64,000 nt of DNA from Alphaproteobacteria bacterium (GCA_030426685.1 JAUHYC010000001.1:1-64000); one strand, 5' to 3'. Shown: positions 50,429 through 60,682, counted from the first letter of the stretch. Notes: a model not told the origin generated them from the letters alone. Translations and numbers: made by a program.

Positions 50429-51720
50429 TCGGTCAACCGATCAGCCAAATCAGCTGCGCGCCCGCCGGTGCGCAGCATCGACCAAATGGCATCAGCCTCG
50501 TCCGCACCGATCAGTTTCGCCGCTTTGCTCCTCACACGGTCCTCGCGATCCGACAAAGGCACCGGGGACAGCAGGTCGTGGGTGGCCTCGCGGCGCACCC
50601 CATCACGTCGGAGCAGCGACAATTGGGCCTGCGTCTCGGACAGGCTGTCATCCGCCTCAACCTTGATTCGATCCCGCAAGGATTGCAGCCTGGGGTCAGC
50701 ACAAATCTTGTCGGAATAGCTGCCGGGCAACCCTGTATCAAATCCCATCGCTTGCATCGCGATCACCGTACGATACGAGAATTTTGCCCCCAAACCAGTT
50801 GTCGGTTCTGATTGATTACAGACGCTCATCCAGCGGGGATGGGTCTTGACCCTGATCTCGGCCACTTCCGGTTCTGCGATATCCAGATCGCGCGCTGCCT
50901 CCAGCGCGGCATGCAGGCCGTGGCAGCAGGCATGGAACTTGTGACTCACAGATTCGAACAGCCACTCCTCACCCAACCCATCCAGCGCGCTCGACGTGTC
51001 CTCGGCCGCCAGATGTGTCGCGCCAAAACCATGTGGTCCTTCGATAGCATCGGCATTGGGGCGAAATCCGTTACGTATCAACAGCGCCGCCTCAACACCG
51101 TTCGAGGCGGCAATCCCCGCGTTGTAGGGCTTGCCCATCGTTCCGAACTGCGCCTTTTGTCCCGCCGCTTTGGTTGCGGTCAACCCAAGCAGTGCCTGCA
51201 TCTGTGCAGTGTCGAAACCCATGATACGTCCGGCGGCGACGGCGGCCCCGAACGCTCCGGCGGTCGCGGTCTGATGAAACCCGGCCTGATAATGCTGGCG
51301 CCCCAACCACAGTCCGATACGGATCGAGGTTTCCATACCAACCAAGGCCGCCTCTAGCAAATCGACCAGAGGCCGATCTTCCCACGCGGCAATCGCAAGC
51401 GCCGCCGGAAACACCGCAACCGAAGGATGACCGATATAGGCGAAATGAGTGTCGTCGTAATCCAGCGCATGGGAGACGGTGCCATTCACCAGCGCGGCGG
51501 CGCGCAACGGAGCAGCCCCTCCGCCAAACAGCCGGGCCTGATCCAGACCACCTTCGCCAAGCACCATCTGACGGACGATCCGCGATACCGGCTCCTCAGC
51601 CCCCGCCCGGCCGACCGCAAGCCAATCCAGAGCAGACAGCGAGGTTACGATGCGCGCCTGCGACGTGGTCGATACGGGGCCTGCGGCGAATTCGGCAAGC
51701 GAAGTGGTCAGAATGCTCAT
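50425..51720 (-). CDS. MmgE/PrpD-family protein
   Basis: A 431-residue cytoplasmic protein of the MmgE/PrpD family (2-methylcitrate dehydratase, cis-aconitate decarboxylase and related). Typical elements are [26 protein letters not shown], a helix-rich centre and the [16 protein letters not shown] segment. The family contains several enzymes, so the substrate cannot be named; no other methylcitrate-cycle genes are nearby. It starts at ATG 51720. Confidence 0.78.
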   Translation of the reverse strand: MSILTTSLAEFAAGPVSTTSQARIVTSLSALDWLAVGRAGAEEPVSRIVRQMVLGEGGLDQARLFGGGAAPLRAAALVNGTVSHALDYDDTHFAYIGHPSVAVFPAALAIAAWEDRPLVDLLEAALVGMETSIRIGLWLGRQHYQAGFHQTATAGAFGAAVAAGRIMGFDTAQMQALLGLTATKAAGQKAQFGTMGKPYNAGIAASNGVEAALLIRNGFRPNADAIEGPHGFGATHLAAEDTSSALDGLGEEWLFESVSHKFHACCHGLHAALEAARDLDIAEPEVAEIRVKTHPRWMSVCNQSEPTTGLGAKFSYRTVIAMQAMGFDTGLPGSYSDKICADPRLQSLRDRIKVEADDSLSETQAQLSLLRRDGVRREATHDLLSPVPLSDREDRVRSKAAKLIGADEADAIWSMLRTGGRAADLADRLTD

Positions 51721-51758
51721 GCAGCGCAGTCTAGCGCGTGCCGCCCAGTGGTAAAGCC

Positions 51759-52202
51759 TCAGCCGTAGAGTTCTGCGGCCCGCTGTTCAAAGGCGCGCAC
51801 GATCCGGTGCATGGCCTCGTTGAACACAACGCCGATAATGCCTTGCAGTACCGCATTTTTGAACTCGAAATCGACGTGAAAGGCGACATTACACCCCTCG
51901 TCCGTGTCCTCGAATTCCCAATCGGAACGCATGTATTTGAACGGCCCATCCAGATATTCGGTATCGATCCGCTTTTGCGCTTCAAACCGGGTCACACGGC
52001 TGCCGAACCGTTCACGGAACACCTTGAACGAGATAACCAGATCAGCTTCCATCACCTGCCCCTCGCCTTGCGTATAAGTGCGCCGGATGCGGGCCGCTGC
52101 GCACCAGGGCAGAAACTCGGGGTATTTTGCCACGTCACCGACCAGATCGTACATCTGCTGAGCGGTGTATGGCAGCGGTCGTATCTCAGAGTGGGTAGGC
52201 AT
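51759..52202 (-). CDS. RatA/COQ10-type START-domain protein
   Basis: A 147-residue SRPBCC (START-like) protein of the RatA/COQ10 family. The usual N-terminal YTAQQMYDLVGDVAKYPEFLPWC and the YLDGPFKYMRSDWEF stretch are present. Close relatives bind coenzyme Q or affect ribosomes; here a quinone-binding role fits but is unproven. It is divergent from hpt. Confidence 0.85.
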   Translation of the reverse strand: MPTHSEIRPLPYTAQQMYDLVGDVAKYPEFLPWCAAARIRRTYTQGEGQVMEADLVISFKVFRERFGSRVTRFEAQKRIDTEYLDGPFKYMRSDWEFEDTDEGCNVAFHVDFEFKNAVLQGIIGVVFNEAMHRIVRAFEQRAAELYG

Positions 52203-52274
52203 GGCATCCGCTATTAACTGGTGACAATGGCGCGTGATTTCGTATGTTGCGCGCCAAAGATCAAGGGGGCAGCG

Positions 52275-52826
52275 ATGAGCGAACGCGCATATGTGATAGA
52301 TGAAATGATCTCGGCCAAGGCGATCGCTGCGCGGATCGAAGCGCTGTGCCGCGAGATCACCGAGGAATTCGGTGGCACTGACAAGTTGATCGTCGTGGGC
52401 CTGCTGCGCGGAAGCTTCGTGTTCATCGCAGACCTTGTACGCGAGCTCGACCTGCCGATCGAGGTCGATTTTCTCGAGGCATCATCCTACGGCGATTCAA
52501 TGGAGAGCAGCCGAGAAGTTCGCATTCTCAAGGACTTGCGTGGCGCTATTGAAGGACGTGACGTGCTGGTGGTGGAGGATATCGTAGATACCGGCCACAC
52601 GCTGAACCACGTCACCAACCTTTTGCAAAGCCGCAAACCCGCACGGCTGAAATCCATCGCCTTGCTGGACAAACCCAGCCGCCGTGAGGTCGATTTCCGG
52701 TCTGACTGGATCGGGTTCGAAATCCCGGATGAATTCGTCGTGGGTTATGGCATCGACTATGCGCAGCGCAACCGCAACCTGCCCTTTATCGGTAAAGTGC
52801 GATTTGTAGAGCAACCCCCGGGATGA
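52275..52826 (+). CDS. hpt: Hypoxanthine phosphoribosyltransferase
   Basis: A 183-residue purine salvage enzyme. The PRPP-binding motif [14 protein letters not shown] is at about residues 102-115, and an active-site loop [10 protein letters not shown] and the metal/pyrophosphate segment are in place. I start at ATG 52275, preceded by GGGGGCAGCG; the longer frame lacks this ribosome site. The stop overlaps the start of a 57-residue membrane protein gene (ATGA). Confidence 0.92.
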   Translation: MSERAYVIDEMISAKAIAARIEALCREITEEFGGTDKLIVVGLLRGSFVFIADLVRELDLPIEVDFLEASSYGDSMESSREVRILKDLRGAIEGRDVLVVEDIVDTGHTLNHVTNLLQSRKPARLKSIALLDKPSRREVDFRSDWIGFEIPDEFVVGYGIDYAQRNRNLPFIGKVRFVEQPPG

Positions 52827-52996
52827 GCCTGCGCCATTTTCTCCGCATGTCTCGATGGGCCCGCAATCCGCCCTCAGAGGGGCGGGTAAAGTTGGTATTT
52901 GGCATTGTCCTTGTTTGCCTGTTGATTGCAGGCATCGAGTATATGGGTTGGTGGCCTGACTGGGCGGAAAGCCAGCCGAGGAAGCTCAGGCCGTAA
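52823..52996 (+). CDS. Small single-helix membrane protein downstream of hpt
   Basis: A 57-residue protein whose ATG overlaps the hpt stop by 4 bases, indicating translational coupling. It has a basic N-terminal region ([15 protein letters not shown]), one hydrophobic helix ([20 protein letters not shown]) near residues 23-42 and an aromatic/acidic tail (WWPDWAES). It ends at TAA 52994-52996, overlapping the stop of the M20 amidohydrolase by 11 bases. The arrangement suggests a true gene, but I do not recognise a family. Confidence 0.6.
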   Translation: MSLRHFLRMSRWARNPPSEGRVKLVFGIVLVCLLIAGIEYMGWWPDWAESQPRKLRP

Positions 52997-54131
52997 GGGT
53001 CCGTTTGATCGCGGTTAGAAAAATGTCAGTCCCCAACGGCAGCAAGGTGTCTGGAAAATCATAGTCGGGATTGTGCAACTGAGGATGATCCTCCCCGGCC
53101 CCCAGCCAGAACATCGCTGTTTCTGCATCCTTGCCAAATTGCCCGAAATCTTCCGAAAACCGCTGAGGCTCTGCAACCCGCTTGTACGGCACGCCCTGTG
53201 CGCTGCACGCGTCAGACAGTATCTGAACCGCCAGGTCACTGTTGGTGCAGGCCTCGAAAATATCGTCGTACGTAATCTCAACCCCAAGACTTTCGGCATG
53301 CGCGGCTGAGTACACCAATTGCTCAGCGTCTTGCACCAGTCGAGACATGCGCGCGTCAGAGACGGTGCGCAGCGTCACCCAGAGCTCGGCATATCCGGGA
53401 GCGATGCCAAAGGTCGCTTCCCCCAACCGTGCATGCGTGACGGTTGCCAGCGCAAAATCCCCGTCCAACGCGCCACCCTGCCCCAGGCTGGCCAGCCGAG
53501 GCATGAGGTCCGCCAACGCCTGCGCCGGTGAAAGCCCGTCCTGGGGGGCTGCTGCGTGTGAGGTCTTGCCCGAAAGTGCGATACGCATCCCACGTGAGGC
53601 GCAGTTGGTCGGACCGCTGCAAATTTCAACTGCCCCAAGCTCAAGCCCCGGCAGGTTATGCAGGGAAAACACATAATCCGGTGCAATTTCGTCAAACTTC
53701 GGATCGGTCCGAAACGCCCTGGCACCCTGCCCGGTCTCTTCGGCGGGTTGAAAGATCAGCACCACACGCCCTCGCGCCGGTCGGGTATCACCCAGTACGA
53801 AGGCGACCCCAAGCACCATCGCCATATGACCGTCATGTCCGCAGAGGTGCCCTTTGCCCGGATATTGCGATGCATATGGCGCATCCGAGATTTCCTGAAT
53901 TGGCAACCCATCCAGTTCACACCGAATGCCAACCGTGGGACCGGGCTGGCCGCTGTCATAAATAGCCGCCACGCCATGGCCGCCAATCCCGATCAGGACC
54001 TTATCGGGCGCGCAAGCCTGCAGGAGATTTGCAATGCTGGCCGCCGTCCCACGCTCCTCTCCCGAAACCTCTGGCACCTGATGCAATTCATGGCGCTTTT
54101 CGGTCAGCCAAGTTTGGAGCTCAGGGGTCAC
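52986..54131 (-). CDS. M20-family amidohydrolase
   Basis: A 381-residue zinc peptidase-like protein of the M20D type (hippurate hydrolase, N-acyl amino acid amidohydrolase). Metal and catalytic motifs are [17 protein letters not shown] and [14 protein letters not shown], and a terminal [14 protein letters not shown] His segment. The exact amide substrate is unknown. It overlaps the lipA gene by 4 bases (ATG 54131 with lipA stop at 54128), so it is downstream of lipA in one transcript. Confidence 0.88.
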   Translation of the reverse strand: MTPELQTWLTEKRHELHQVPEVSGEERGTAASIANLLQACAPDKVLIGIGGHGVAAIYDSGQPGPTVGIRCELDGLPIQEISDAPYASQYPGKGHLCGHDGHMAMVLGVAFVLGDTRPARGRVVLIFQPAEETGQGARAFRTDPKFDEIAPDYVFSLHNLPGLELGAVEICSGPTNCASRGMRIALSGKTSHAAAPQDGLSPAQALADLMPRLASLGQGGALDGDFALATVTHARLGEATFGIAPGYAELWVTLRTVSDARMSRLVQDAEQLVYSAAHAESLGVEITYDDIFEACTNSDLAVQILSDACSAQGVPYKRVAEPQRFSEDFGQFGKDAETAMFWLGAGEDHPQLHNPDYDFPDTLLPLGTDIFLTAIKRTLTA

Positions 54132-55078
54132 CCTTGACTCAGCTTTTTCTGGCGCGCTTCCCGCAGACGGGCAAAATCATCACCTGCATGGTAAGAGGAT
54201 CGGGTCAGCGGCGTGGCCGAAACCATCAGGAAACCCTTGCCAAACGCAGCCTTTTCATAGGCGGCAAATTCTTCCGGTGTGACAAAGCGGTCAATGCCGT
54301 GATGTTTCGGCGTCGGTTGCAGATACTGGCCGATGGTCAGGAAATCGATATCCGCCGCGCGCATATCGTCCATCACCTGCCGAACCTGCCGTTCGTCCTC
54401 TCCCAGACCGACCATGATGCCGGATTTGGTGAAGATCGACGGATCCATCTCTTTCACACGTTGCAACAGGCGCAATGAGTGGAAGTAGCGCGCGCCCGGA
54501 CGTACCTGTGGATAAAGACCCGGAACCGTTTCAAGGTTGTGGTTGAATACGTCCGGTTTGGCCTCGACCACAACTTCCAGAACCGACGGATCGCATTTCA
54601 GAAAGTCGGGCGTCAGAATCTCGATCGTCGTCTTGGGCGAACGGTGACGCACGGCGCGAATGGTCTGAGCAAAATGTTCGGCACCGCCATCTTCAAGATC
54701 ATCGCGGTCGACCGAGGTGATCACCACATGCTTAAGGCCCAGTTTCTGTACCGCGTGCGCGACACGCCCCGGCTCGAACGCATCCAACTCATCGGGGCGG
54801 CCGGTGGCGATATTGCAGAAGGTGCAGCCGCGGGTACAAATCTCACCCATGATCATCATGGTTGCGTGGCCCTGGCTCCAACATTCGCCAACATTGGGGC
54901 ACCCGGCCTCTTCGCAGACGGTGACCAGATTGTTGTCGCGCATGATTTTGTGGGTTTCCGCGTAACCTTCCCCACCCGGCGCCTTGACGCGTATCCATTT
55001 CGGCTTTCGCGGAGCTTCGTTGTCAGGCCGGTGCGCCTTTTCTGGGTGTCTTTGCTCGGGGATTTTCAAATCGCGCAC
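54128..55078 (-). CDS. lipA: Lipoyl synthase
   Basis: A 316-residue radical-SAM enzyme that inserts sulfur into octanoyl chains of 2-oxoacid dehydrogenases. The auxiliary cluster ligands [12 protein letters not shown] and the radical-[11 protein letters not shown] are both complete, and a C-terminal RSSYHAG segment provides the Ser ligand. It transcribes toward the M20 amidohydrolase, sharing a 4-base overlap. Start ATG 55078 is consistent with the family length. Confidence 0.96.
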   Translation of the reverse strand: MRDLKIPEQRHPEKAHRPDNEAPRKPKWIRVKAPGGEGYAETHKIMRDNNLVTVCEEAGCPNVGECWSQGHATMMIMGEICTRGCTFCNIATGRPDELDAFEPGRVAHAVQKLGLKHVVITSVDRDDLEDGGAEHFAQTIRAVRHRSPKTTIEILTPDFLKCDPSVLEVVVEAKPDVFNHNLETVPGLYPQVRPGARYFHSLRLLQRVKEMDPSIFTKSGIMVGLGEDERQVRQVMDDMRAADIDFLTIGQYLQPTPKHHGIDRFVTPEEFAAYEKAAFGKGFLMVSATPLTRSSYHAGDDFARLREARQKKLSQG

Positions 55079-55339
55079 GGTTGGCTTTCCTGACTTTGGG
55101 TCAATTTGCTTTGCTCTAACATAAACTGACTGTAGGGGTTACACCAGCGGCGCATAGCCGCTATGCGCAATCACTGCGCAGATGCAGAATATCATGGCAA
55201 CAACATCATGATTTCCACTTTATTTTCAACGCAAAAGATCAATTTCTCGATATTTGGCATTTGCAGCATATCTAATGTTGAAGCCCATTTAGAATCATTT
55301 TAATCCTCTCGCCAAACATATGTGTTTCACAGGAGTCTG

Positions 55340-55891
55340 ATGATGAAAACCGGTGCAAAACTGCCTGACGTAACCTTCCACACCCGTGTACGTGATGAAG
55401 CGATCGAAGGTCCTAACCCATTCCGCTGGGAAGACAAAACCACAGCCGATTACTTCGCCGGTAAGCGTGTCATCCTGTTTTCGCTGCCGGGTGCGTTTAC
55501 GCCCACTTGCTCGACCTACCAACTGCCAGGTTTTGAGAACGGATTTGCCGATTTTGCGGCCAAAGGTATCGATGCGATCTACTGCATGTCGGTGAATGAC
55601 AGCTTTGTCATGAACAAGTGGGCGGCGGATCAGGGTCTGAAAAACGTGCAGGTTATCCCGGATGGATCGGCAGAGTTCACCCGCAAGATGGGTATGCTGG
55701 TCGACAAGGACAATTTGGGTTTCGGCATGCGCTCGTGGCGCTATGCGGCCATCGTCGATGATGGCGTGATCGAAGCATGGTTCGAAGAGCCTGGCCTGAT
55801 GGACAACTGCCCCGAGGACCCCTACGGCGTCTCGTCCCCTGAAAACCTGATGAAGCATCTGGACGAAGCACGCGAGCCAGCGCTGGCGTAA
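55340..55891 (+). CDS. Peroxiredoxin (Prx5/glutathione-dependent type)
   Basis: A 183-residue Prx5-subfamily thiol peroxidase. The peroxidatic Cys is in PGAFTPTCS (about Cys57), and PGFENGF and KDNLGFGMRSWRYAA segments fit Prx5. It reduces H2O2 and alkyl peroxides with glutathione or thioredoxin. ATG 55340 or 55343 can serve, with AGGAG just upstream. It converges on oxyR; shared oxidative-stress regulation is likely. Its leader contains the TTTAGAA-N3-type repeat discussed in the findings. Confidence 0.9.
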   Translation: MMKTGAKLPDVTFHTRVRDEAIEGPNPFRWEDKTTADYFAGKRVILFSLPGAFTPTCSTYQLPGFENGFADFAAKGIDAIYCMSVNDSFVMNKWAADQGLKNVQVIPDGSAEFTRKMGMLVDKDNLGFGMRSWRYAAIVDDGVIEAWFEEPGLMDNCPEDPYGVSSPENLMKHLDEAREPALA

Positions 55892-55912
55892 CTCCTCCAT
55901 TTTATGTATCAG

Positions 55913-55940
55913 AAGGCCCGTCAAACCGGCGGGCCTTTTT
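55913..55940. terminator. Terminator between peroxiredoxin and oxyR
   Basis: Eight-base-pair stem AAGGCCCG (55913-55920) with CGGGCCTT (55930-55937), followed by TTTTT-type bases on the plus strand. The genes converge here. Confidence 0.75.
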
Positions 55941-55942
55941 CG

Positions 55943-56866
55943 TCAGATCCGGGATTGCGCCACAACATCCTCACCGACCTGCCGGATCACCTGCGAAAGT
56001 CGCTCGAACCACCCGTCTCCTTCGGTGGAAAGACGGCGCACCAGTCCAATTGTCCGCGCCGGTTGCGGTGAGGAAAACCGCAGCAACTGCAGACCAGGCA
56101 CCGCGTCGGCCTCGGCGCGCGCAGCCAGTTCCGGCATCAGTGTCAGGCCGAACCCCTCGGCCACGAGCCGCGACAGCGTGGCCAGCGACGACGCACCCAT
56201 GTTGATCTGTCCGCTGGCCCGATCCTGTCCACAAACCTCAAGCGCCTGATCGGTCAGGCAGTGCCCGTCTTCAAGCAACATCAGTTGCGCCGCTTTCAAG
56301 TCCACAGGCCGAAGCGCCTCGGGGCTGACTGTAAGGCGGTTCAACCGCGTCTGACTGCCGGCCAGCAGGAACTTGTCTTCGAACAGCGGCTCTTCGTGCA
56401 GTGCAGCGCCCCCCGAAGGCAGCGCTAGAACCGCAGCGTCGATCTCTCCGGCCTGTAGCATCCCCAACAAGCGCCCTGTCCGGGCTTCGCGGATCTGAAC
56501 CCGCAGCGAAACATCCCCCGAACGCAGCCCTGCCAACACCCCTGGCAAAAGATATGGCGCCACTGTTGGAATCATACCGATCGACAAGGACCGATGCCCA
56601 CCCGAGCGATCCCGCGCAAAACGATCCAACTGATCAGCAGCCTTCAGGATCTGATTCGCGTGATCCAGAACATCCCGCCCCAAAGGCGTCAGCAGGATAT
56701 CTCGGGCCTGCCGTTCGAACAATGGTCCACCCAAAGCCTCTTCCAACGCCTTGATCTGGACCGACAGCGCGGGCTGTGACACATGACAAGCCTGCGCCGC
56801 ACGGCCAAAGTTTCGCTGATCTGCGACCGCGCGGAAATACTGCAGTTGGCGAAATGTGAAATTCAT
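55943..56866 (-). CDS. oxyR: OxyR hydrogen-peroxide-sensing LysR regulator
   Basis: A 307-residue LysR-type regulator: HTH in RNFGRAAQACHVSQPALSVQIKALE (about 18-43) and an effector domain containing Cys203 and Cys212 in GHCLTDQALEVC, spaced exactly 9 residues as in E. coli Cys199/Cys208. That pair forms the regulatory disulfide. It converges on a peroxiredoxin gene, which is a logical target. It starts at ATG 56866. Confidence 0.95.
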   Translation of the reverse strand: MNFTFRQLQYFRAVADQRNFGRAAQACHVSQPALSVQIKALEEALGGPLFERQARDILLTPLGRDVLDHANQILKAADQLDRFARDRSGGHRSLSIGMIPTVAPYLLPGVLAGLRSGDVSLRVQIREARTGRLLGMLQAGEIDAAVLALPSGGAALHEEPLFEDKFLLAGSQTRLNRLTVSPEALRPVDLKAAQLMLLEDGHCLTDQALEVCGQDRASGQINMGASSLATLSRLVAEGFGLTLMPELAARAEADAVPGLQLLRFSSPQPARTIGLVRRLSTEGDGWFERLSQVIRQVGEDVVAQSRI

Positions 56867-56910
56867 AATCTTTGACTATCATTTGCCGCCAGAATCACAA
56901 GATCAGCGTA

Positions 56911-58020
56911 TCATCCGATCATTCTGTCGCGCTCTGTTTGCTCGTCGTAGTGGCGCTTGAGCCGTTGCAATGCGATCCGCAAGACAATCTTTCCAGACCG
57001 GGCTGACCAACCCATGCGCTTTTCCGCAAGCTCCAGCCCTTCAAGATAGCAGCAGCATCGCAGCGCCACATCGCTCAGCCCCGGACCAAGATCCGACAGC
57101 GCTCGCGCGACCCTGTCCCGCGCTCCGGATGAGCCTTGCCCGACATGCGCATCTGCCACGAAATTGCCGCGCCCGCCTCCGGTCAGGAACTGGTCCCAGT
57201 TCTGCGTGACCTGAGGCCCGATCTGTGCCAGTTCGAAATCTTCTCGCAGGCGTTCCCCTGCGCCGACCAACGCCTCATCCAGAAAGGGCTTGCCATCCCG
57301 ATCCCGCCGACGCGCCAAAGCGATCAAAGGGCTCTCGGCCATACTGTAGCGGTTGCGAAGCGGAACCTTCGTCTGACTCGTCGTGCCGGAACCACCCTCA
57401 AAAGGCTGAAACGATGCTTGCGCTTCGGCCATACCAAACTCACTCTGTGCCCGCGCCCGATTTTCGGCCTCGGCCAGCAGGTGGCTCAGCGCCGACCGGC
57501 CAGGTGTTGAGATACGGTACCGTGAAATCCGCCCCGGATTATCGCACGAAATCCAGTCTTTCAATGCCAGAGCCTGTGCAATCTTGCAGTCCACAACAGC
57601 TGATCGTGTGGTCCCACCTTTCCCGTTGTCCCGGACGATAACCGCCTTGTCCATATCCTCAGCCACTGCAAGAACAGCCCCGGATTCACACAAACGACGC
57701 AGGACTCTCAACGCTTCGCGTTCAAACTCGGCGTCGTCGGTCTTGTCTGCCGCAGTGGCGGGTGCAGCCGGGACAAACCGGGCAGTATTCTGTGACACCG
57801 GTGTGAAATGTGCCTGTGCCAGCGACTGCAGCGCGGCATCAACCAACGGATCATCCCGGCGCATTTCGACACGGCGAATTTGCCTGAGGATTGTCGAAGC
57901 ATGGCATCCCGCCGACCGGGCTATGTCGCGAATGGACCGGCCTGACTCGGTGTGGTCAAGATATCTCTGCGCCCCTTCTGGTACCCACGCTGGAACGGTG
58001 AAAGCCAAGCTGTTTTCCAT
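56911..58020 (-). CDS. DUF6456 HTH-type protein
   Basis: A 369-residue cytoplasmic protein of the DUF6456 family (common in Rhodobacteraceae; function not known). The N-terminus contains an HTH-like IRDIARSAGCHASTILRQIRRVEMRRDD (about 30-57). The C-terminal part (SDVALRCCCYLEGLELAEKRMGWSARSGKIVLRIALQRLKRHYDEQ) is the conserved domain and resembles small phage-type or regulator C-termini. It is divergent from the DUF6477 gene, an arrangement that suggests functional linkage. Confidence 0.8.
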   Translation of the reverse strand: MENSLAFTVPAWVPEGAQRYLDHTESGRSIRDIARSAGCHASTILRQIRRVEMRRDDPLVDAALQSLAQAHFTPVSQNTARFVPAAPATAADKTDDAEFEREALRVLRRLCESGAVLAVAEDMDKAVIVRDNGKGGTTRSAVVDCKIAQALALKDWISCDNPGRISRYRISTPGRSALSHLLAEAENRARAQSEFGMAEAQASFQPFEGGSGTTSQTKVPLRNRYSMAESPLIALARRRDRDGKPFLDEALVGAGERLREDFELAQIGPQVTQNWDQFLTGGGRGNFVADAHVGQGSSGARDRVARALSDLGPGLSDVALRCCCYLEGLELAEKRMGWSARSGKIVLRIALQRLKRHYDEQTERDRMIG

Positions 58021-58261
58021 ATTTCATTGCCCTCGTCGACAAAACAAACTGACAGTTTTCGCCGTCGGATTCTTAGTTAACCAAATCTAACTAGAGTCGC
58101 TTTCGTTACTCGTTCGTTAATCACAGACGGCACAGAGCAGAATTGATTCAAAAAGATAAACAGTCGTGAAACCATCGTTCGGAGGGAATAGCCACAAGGC
58201 AACACCCGCTTAAGTTGTGCCACACCTCAGACATCGAAATTGAAAAAGAAGGATAGCTACC

Positions 58262-58561
58262 GTGCAGGATCTGATGACCATGATCACAACTCTTCGTCGT
58301 CCGCGGTTGCTGACGCGTGCAGCGAAAATCGGCGCGAAGGATTATAACCGGGATCGGCACCTGCAGCGCGTTTTGGGCTATGGATCAATCCCAGGAACAG
58401 GCTCAGCGCTGATGCGGCTGATGGAGCTTGAGCGTGAGCTTAATTTGCTCAGACAGGAAGATGACGCAGCTTATTCACTGGTGCGTCATCTGGATGTGTT
58501 AATCGCGCTGATCGGTGAGGCGCAACTGTATCAGGCCAGTCGCGCCCCACGCTTTCAATGA
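58262..58561 (+). CDS. DUF6477 protein
   Basis: A 99-residue basic cytoplasmic protein of the DUF6477 family, without membrane segments. The conserved block RPRLLTRAAKIGAKDYNRDRHL and the C-terminal SLVRHLDVLIALIGEAQL are present. Start GTG 58262 has AAGGAT about 9 bases upstream; ATG 58274 is the alternative. It is divergent from DUF6456. Function unknown. Confidence 0.8.
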   Translation: MQDLMTMITTLRRPRLLTRAAKIGAKDYNRDRHLQRVLGYGSIPGTGSALMRLMELERELNLLRQEDDAAYSLVRHLDVLIALIGEAQLYQASRAPRFQ

Positions 58562-60106
58562 TCAGGTGAAGGCATCCGGCATGGAGGCTTTCTTTTCAGC
58601 AACATATGCGTCCAGCGCCGCCTTCACGTCAGGATCGATCTGCGGCTGCTGGTAATTGGCCAGCAGATGCTCGACCCGCGCCGAGGCCAGCGTCCGTGTA
58701 TCGCGGGCGCCTTCCTCTTCCCAGGTTTCGAACGGCTTGTAGTCAAGCAGGTCGGTTTTCCAGAACGCTTCCTTAAAGTTGGCCTGCGTATGGGCGCACC
58801 CCAGATAGTGGCCGCCAGGGCCGACCTCGCGGATGGCATCCATCGCCTGTGCGTTCTCGTCATAGGCAACGCCTTTGGCGAGCCCGTGCAAGACCCCTAA
58901 CTGGTCGGCATCCATCACGAACTTCTCAAAATCCGCCACCAGACCGCCTTCGAGCCAGCCGCAGGAGTGCAGCATGAAGTTCACGCCCGACATCAAACCC
59001 ATGTTCAGTGAGTTTGCAGTCTCATAAGCCGCCTGTGCGTCAGGCAATTTCGAACCACAGAACGAGCCCGCTGAACGGAACGGTAGCCCCAGGCGACGCG
59101 CCAACTGGCCCGCGCCATAAGTTACATGCGACGCCTCAGGCGTGCCAAAAGTCGGTGCGCCAGAGTTCATATCGATCGACGATACAAACGCCCCGAAGAT
59201 CGCCGGAGCACCCGGACGGATGATCTGGCTATACGCAACACCCGCCATGACCTCGGCCAGAACCTGCGTCAGCGTACCTGCCACCGATACCGGCGCCATT
59301 GCACCGCCAACGATGAACGGCGAAATGATGCAGGCCTGATTATTGGCAGCATAAACCTCAAGCGACCCCATCATCACATCGTCAAATGTCATCGGCGAGT
59401 TGATGTTGGTCAGTGACGTCATCACCGTGTTGTTTTGCACGAAATCCTTACCGAACAGGATCCCGCACATCTCGACCGAATCCTGCGCGCGGCTGGGATC
59501 GGTGACTGAGCCCATGAACGGCTTGTCCGACAGCGTCATATGCGCCATCAACATATCCAGATGGCGTTTGTTCACCGGAATATCCGTCGGCTCGCAGACG
59601 GTGCCGCCCGAATGGTGCAGCCATTTCGACATATAGGCCAGCTTCACGAACTTGTTGAAGTCATCCATGGTCGCATAACGGCGTCCACCATTCATATCCC
59701 GCACGAACGGAGGGCCATAGACCGGTGCCAGGACCAGATTGCGACCGCCAATGACCACCGACTTATCAGGGTTCCGTGCGTGCTGGGTGAACTCGCTCGG
59801 GGCAGTCTTGATCAGCTCGCGCGCCAGACCGCGTGGCAGGCGGACACGTTCTCCATCTACATCGGCCCCTGCCTCGCGCCAGCGCTCCAGCGCGGCGGGA
59901 TTGTCGACGAAGTTAACGCCCACCTCTGCCAAAATGGTTTCCGCATTGTTCTCGATGATCTCCAACGCTTCGTCGTTGAGAACTTCGAAATTCGGAATGT
60001 TACGTTCGATGTATTTGGCGGTTTCAATCTTGACCGCTGTGCGCTCGGCCCGCCGCGCGGCACCGCCGCCACCCCGTGCTCTGCGCCGGGTGTTTGCCTC
60101 TGCCAT
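58562..60106 (-). CDS. Trimethylamine methyltransferase family protein (MttB-like, non-pyrrolysine)
   Basis: A 514-residue MttB/MtgB-superfamily corrinoid methyltransferase. The TIM-barrel motifs LTNINSPMTFDDVMM and ACIISPFIVGGAMAPV occur in the family, and no internal amber codon is present, so it is the non-pyrrolysine group that includes glycine betaine methyltransferase. Substrate (betaine, carnitine-type quaternary amine) is inferred. No corrinoid protein (MttC) or activator gene is adjacent. I start at ATG 60106 (MAEANTRRRARGGGG), which fits the family. Confidence 0.88.
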   Translation of the reverse strand: MAEANTRRRARGGGGAARRAERTAVKIETAKYIERNIPNFEVLNDEALEIIENNAETILAEVGVNFVDNPAALERWREAGADVDGERVRLPRGLARELIKTAPSEFTQHARNPDKSVVIGGRNLVLAPVYGPPFVRDMNGGRRYATMDDFNKFVKLAYMSKWLHHSGGTVCEPTDIPVNKRHLDMLMAHMTLSDKPFMGSVTDPSRAQDSVEMCGILFGKDFVQNNTVMTSLTNINSPMTFDDVMMGSLEVYAANNQACIISPFIVGGAMAPVSVAGTLTQVLAEVMAGVAYSQIIRPGAPAIFGAFVSSIDMNSGAPTFGTPEASHVTYGAGQLARRLGLPFRSAGSFCGSKLPDAQAAYETANSLNMGLMSGVNFMLHSCGWLEGGLVADFEKFVMDADQLGVLHGLAKGVAYDENAQAMDAIREVGPGGHYLGCAHTQANFKEAFWKTDLLDYKPFETWEEEGARDTRTLASARVEHLLANYQQPQIDPDVKAALDAYVAEKKASMPDAFT

Positions 60107-60241
60107 TGAGAAAATCCCGTTGGTTGGTTGGTTTGGTAAGTTAATTACATGAACAGCCAACACCGCCGAAGGTAGTTTACGGCGCAATAGAGGTAAAAGC
60201 GACATGTACCCCGCTTACCCGAGCAATGGAGGTTGCGGACG

Positions 60242-60682
60242 CTACGATACCTGCTTTTCCATCAGGATGGTATCGCCTGTGGTTCCGACTTCCTTCCACC
60301 CCAGATGCCGGTACATCGCGCAAGTTGACGTCATCAGACGGTGGGTCCGCAAGCGAAGGGTGGTCAGGCCGTGCTGCGCCGCGCGGGCTTCAGCAACCGA
60401 AAGCAACTTTCGGGCGATACCCCGCCCCTGAGCATCCGGAGAAACCGCCAGATTAAATATCATCATCGAGTCGTCCATCTGGTCGAACACGATAACACCC
60501 AGAAGATGCGCACCTTCTTCGGCCACAGTGACCTGATGGTTTACGATATCTTCGGCAATTCCGCCCGTTACATCAGGCAGATCGGCAATGTCACGCATCG
60601 CCTCCGCATAGGCGCTCGCGATGCAATTTCGTATCGCCTCTGCATCGCTCAGCATCGCTTCTCTGAGTCCAAGCTCCGGCAT
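60242..60682 (-). CDS. GNAT-family N-acetyltransferase
   Basis: A 146-residue acetyltransferase with the acetyl-CoA motif AVSPDAQGRGIARKLLSVAE (about residues 76-95). The substrate cannot be told. It is divergent from guaA, with 80 bases between the starts, and about 136 bases from the MttB-family gene on the same strand. Confidence 0.85.
   Translation of the reverse strand: MPELGLREAMLSDAEAIRNCIASAYAEAMRDIADLPDVTGGIAEDIVNHQVTVAEEGAHLLGVIVFDQMDDSMMIFNLAVSPDAQGRGIARKLLSVAEARAAQHGLTTLRLRTHRLMTSTCAMYRHLGWKEVGTTGDTILMEKQVS

Noticed and set aside
55288-55304. Irr/ICE-like TTTAGAATCATTTTAAT before the peroxiredoxin gene
   Set aside because: Only one half matches TTTAGAA-N3-TTCTAAA; the other has mismatches. 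Kept as a remark only.
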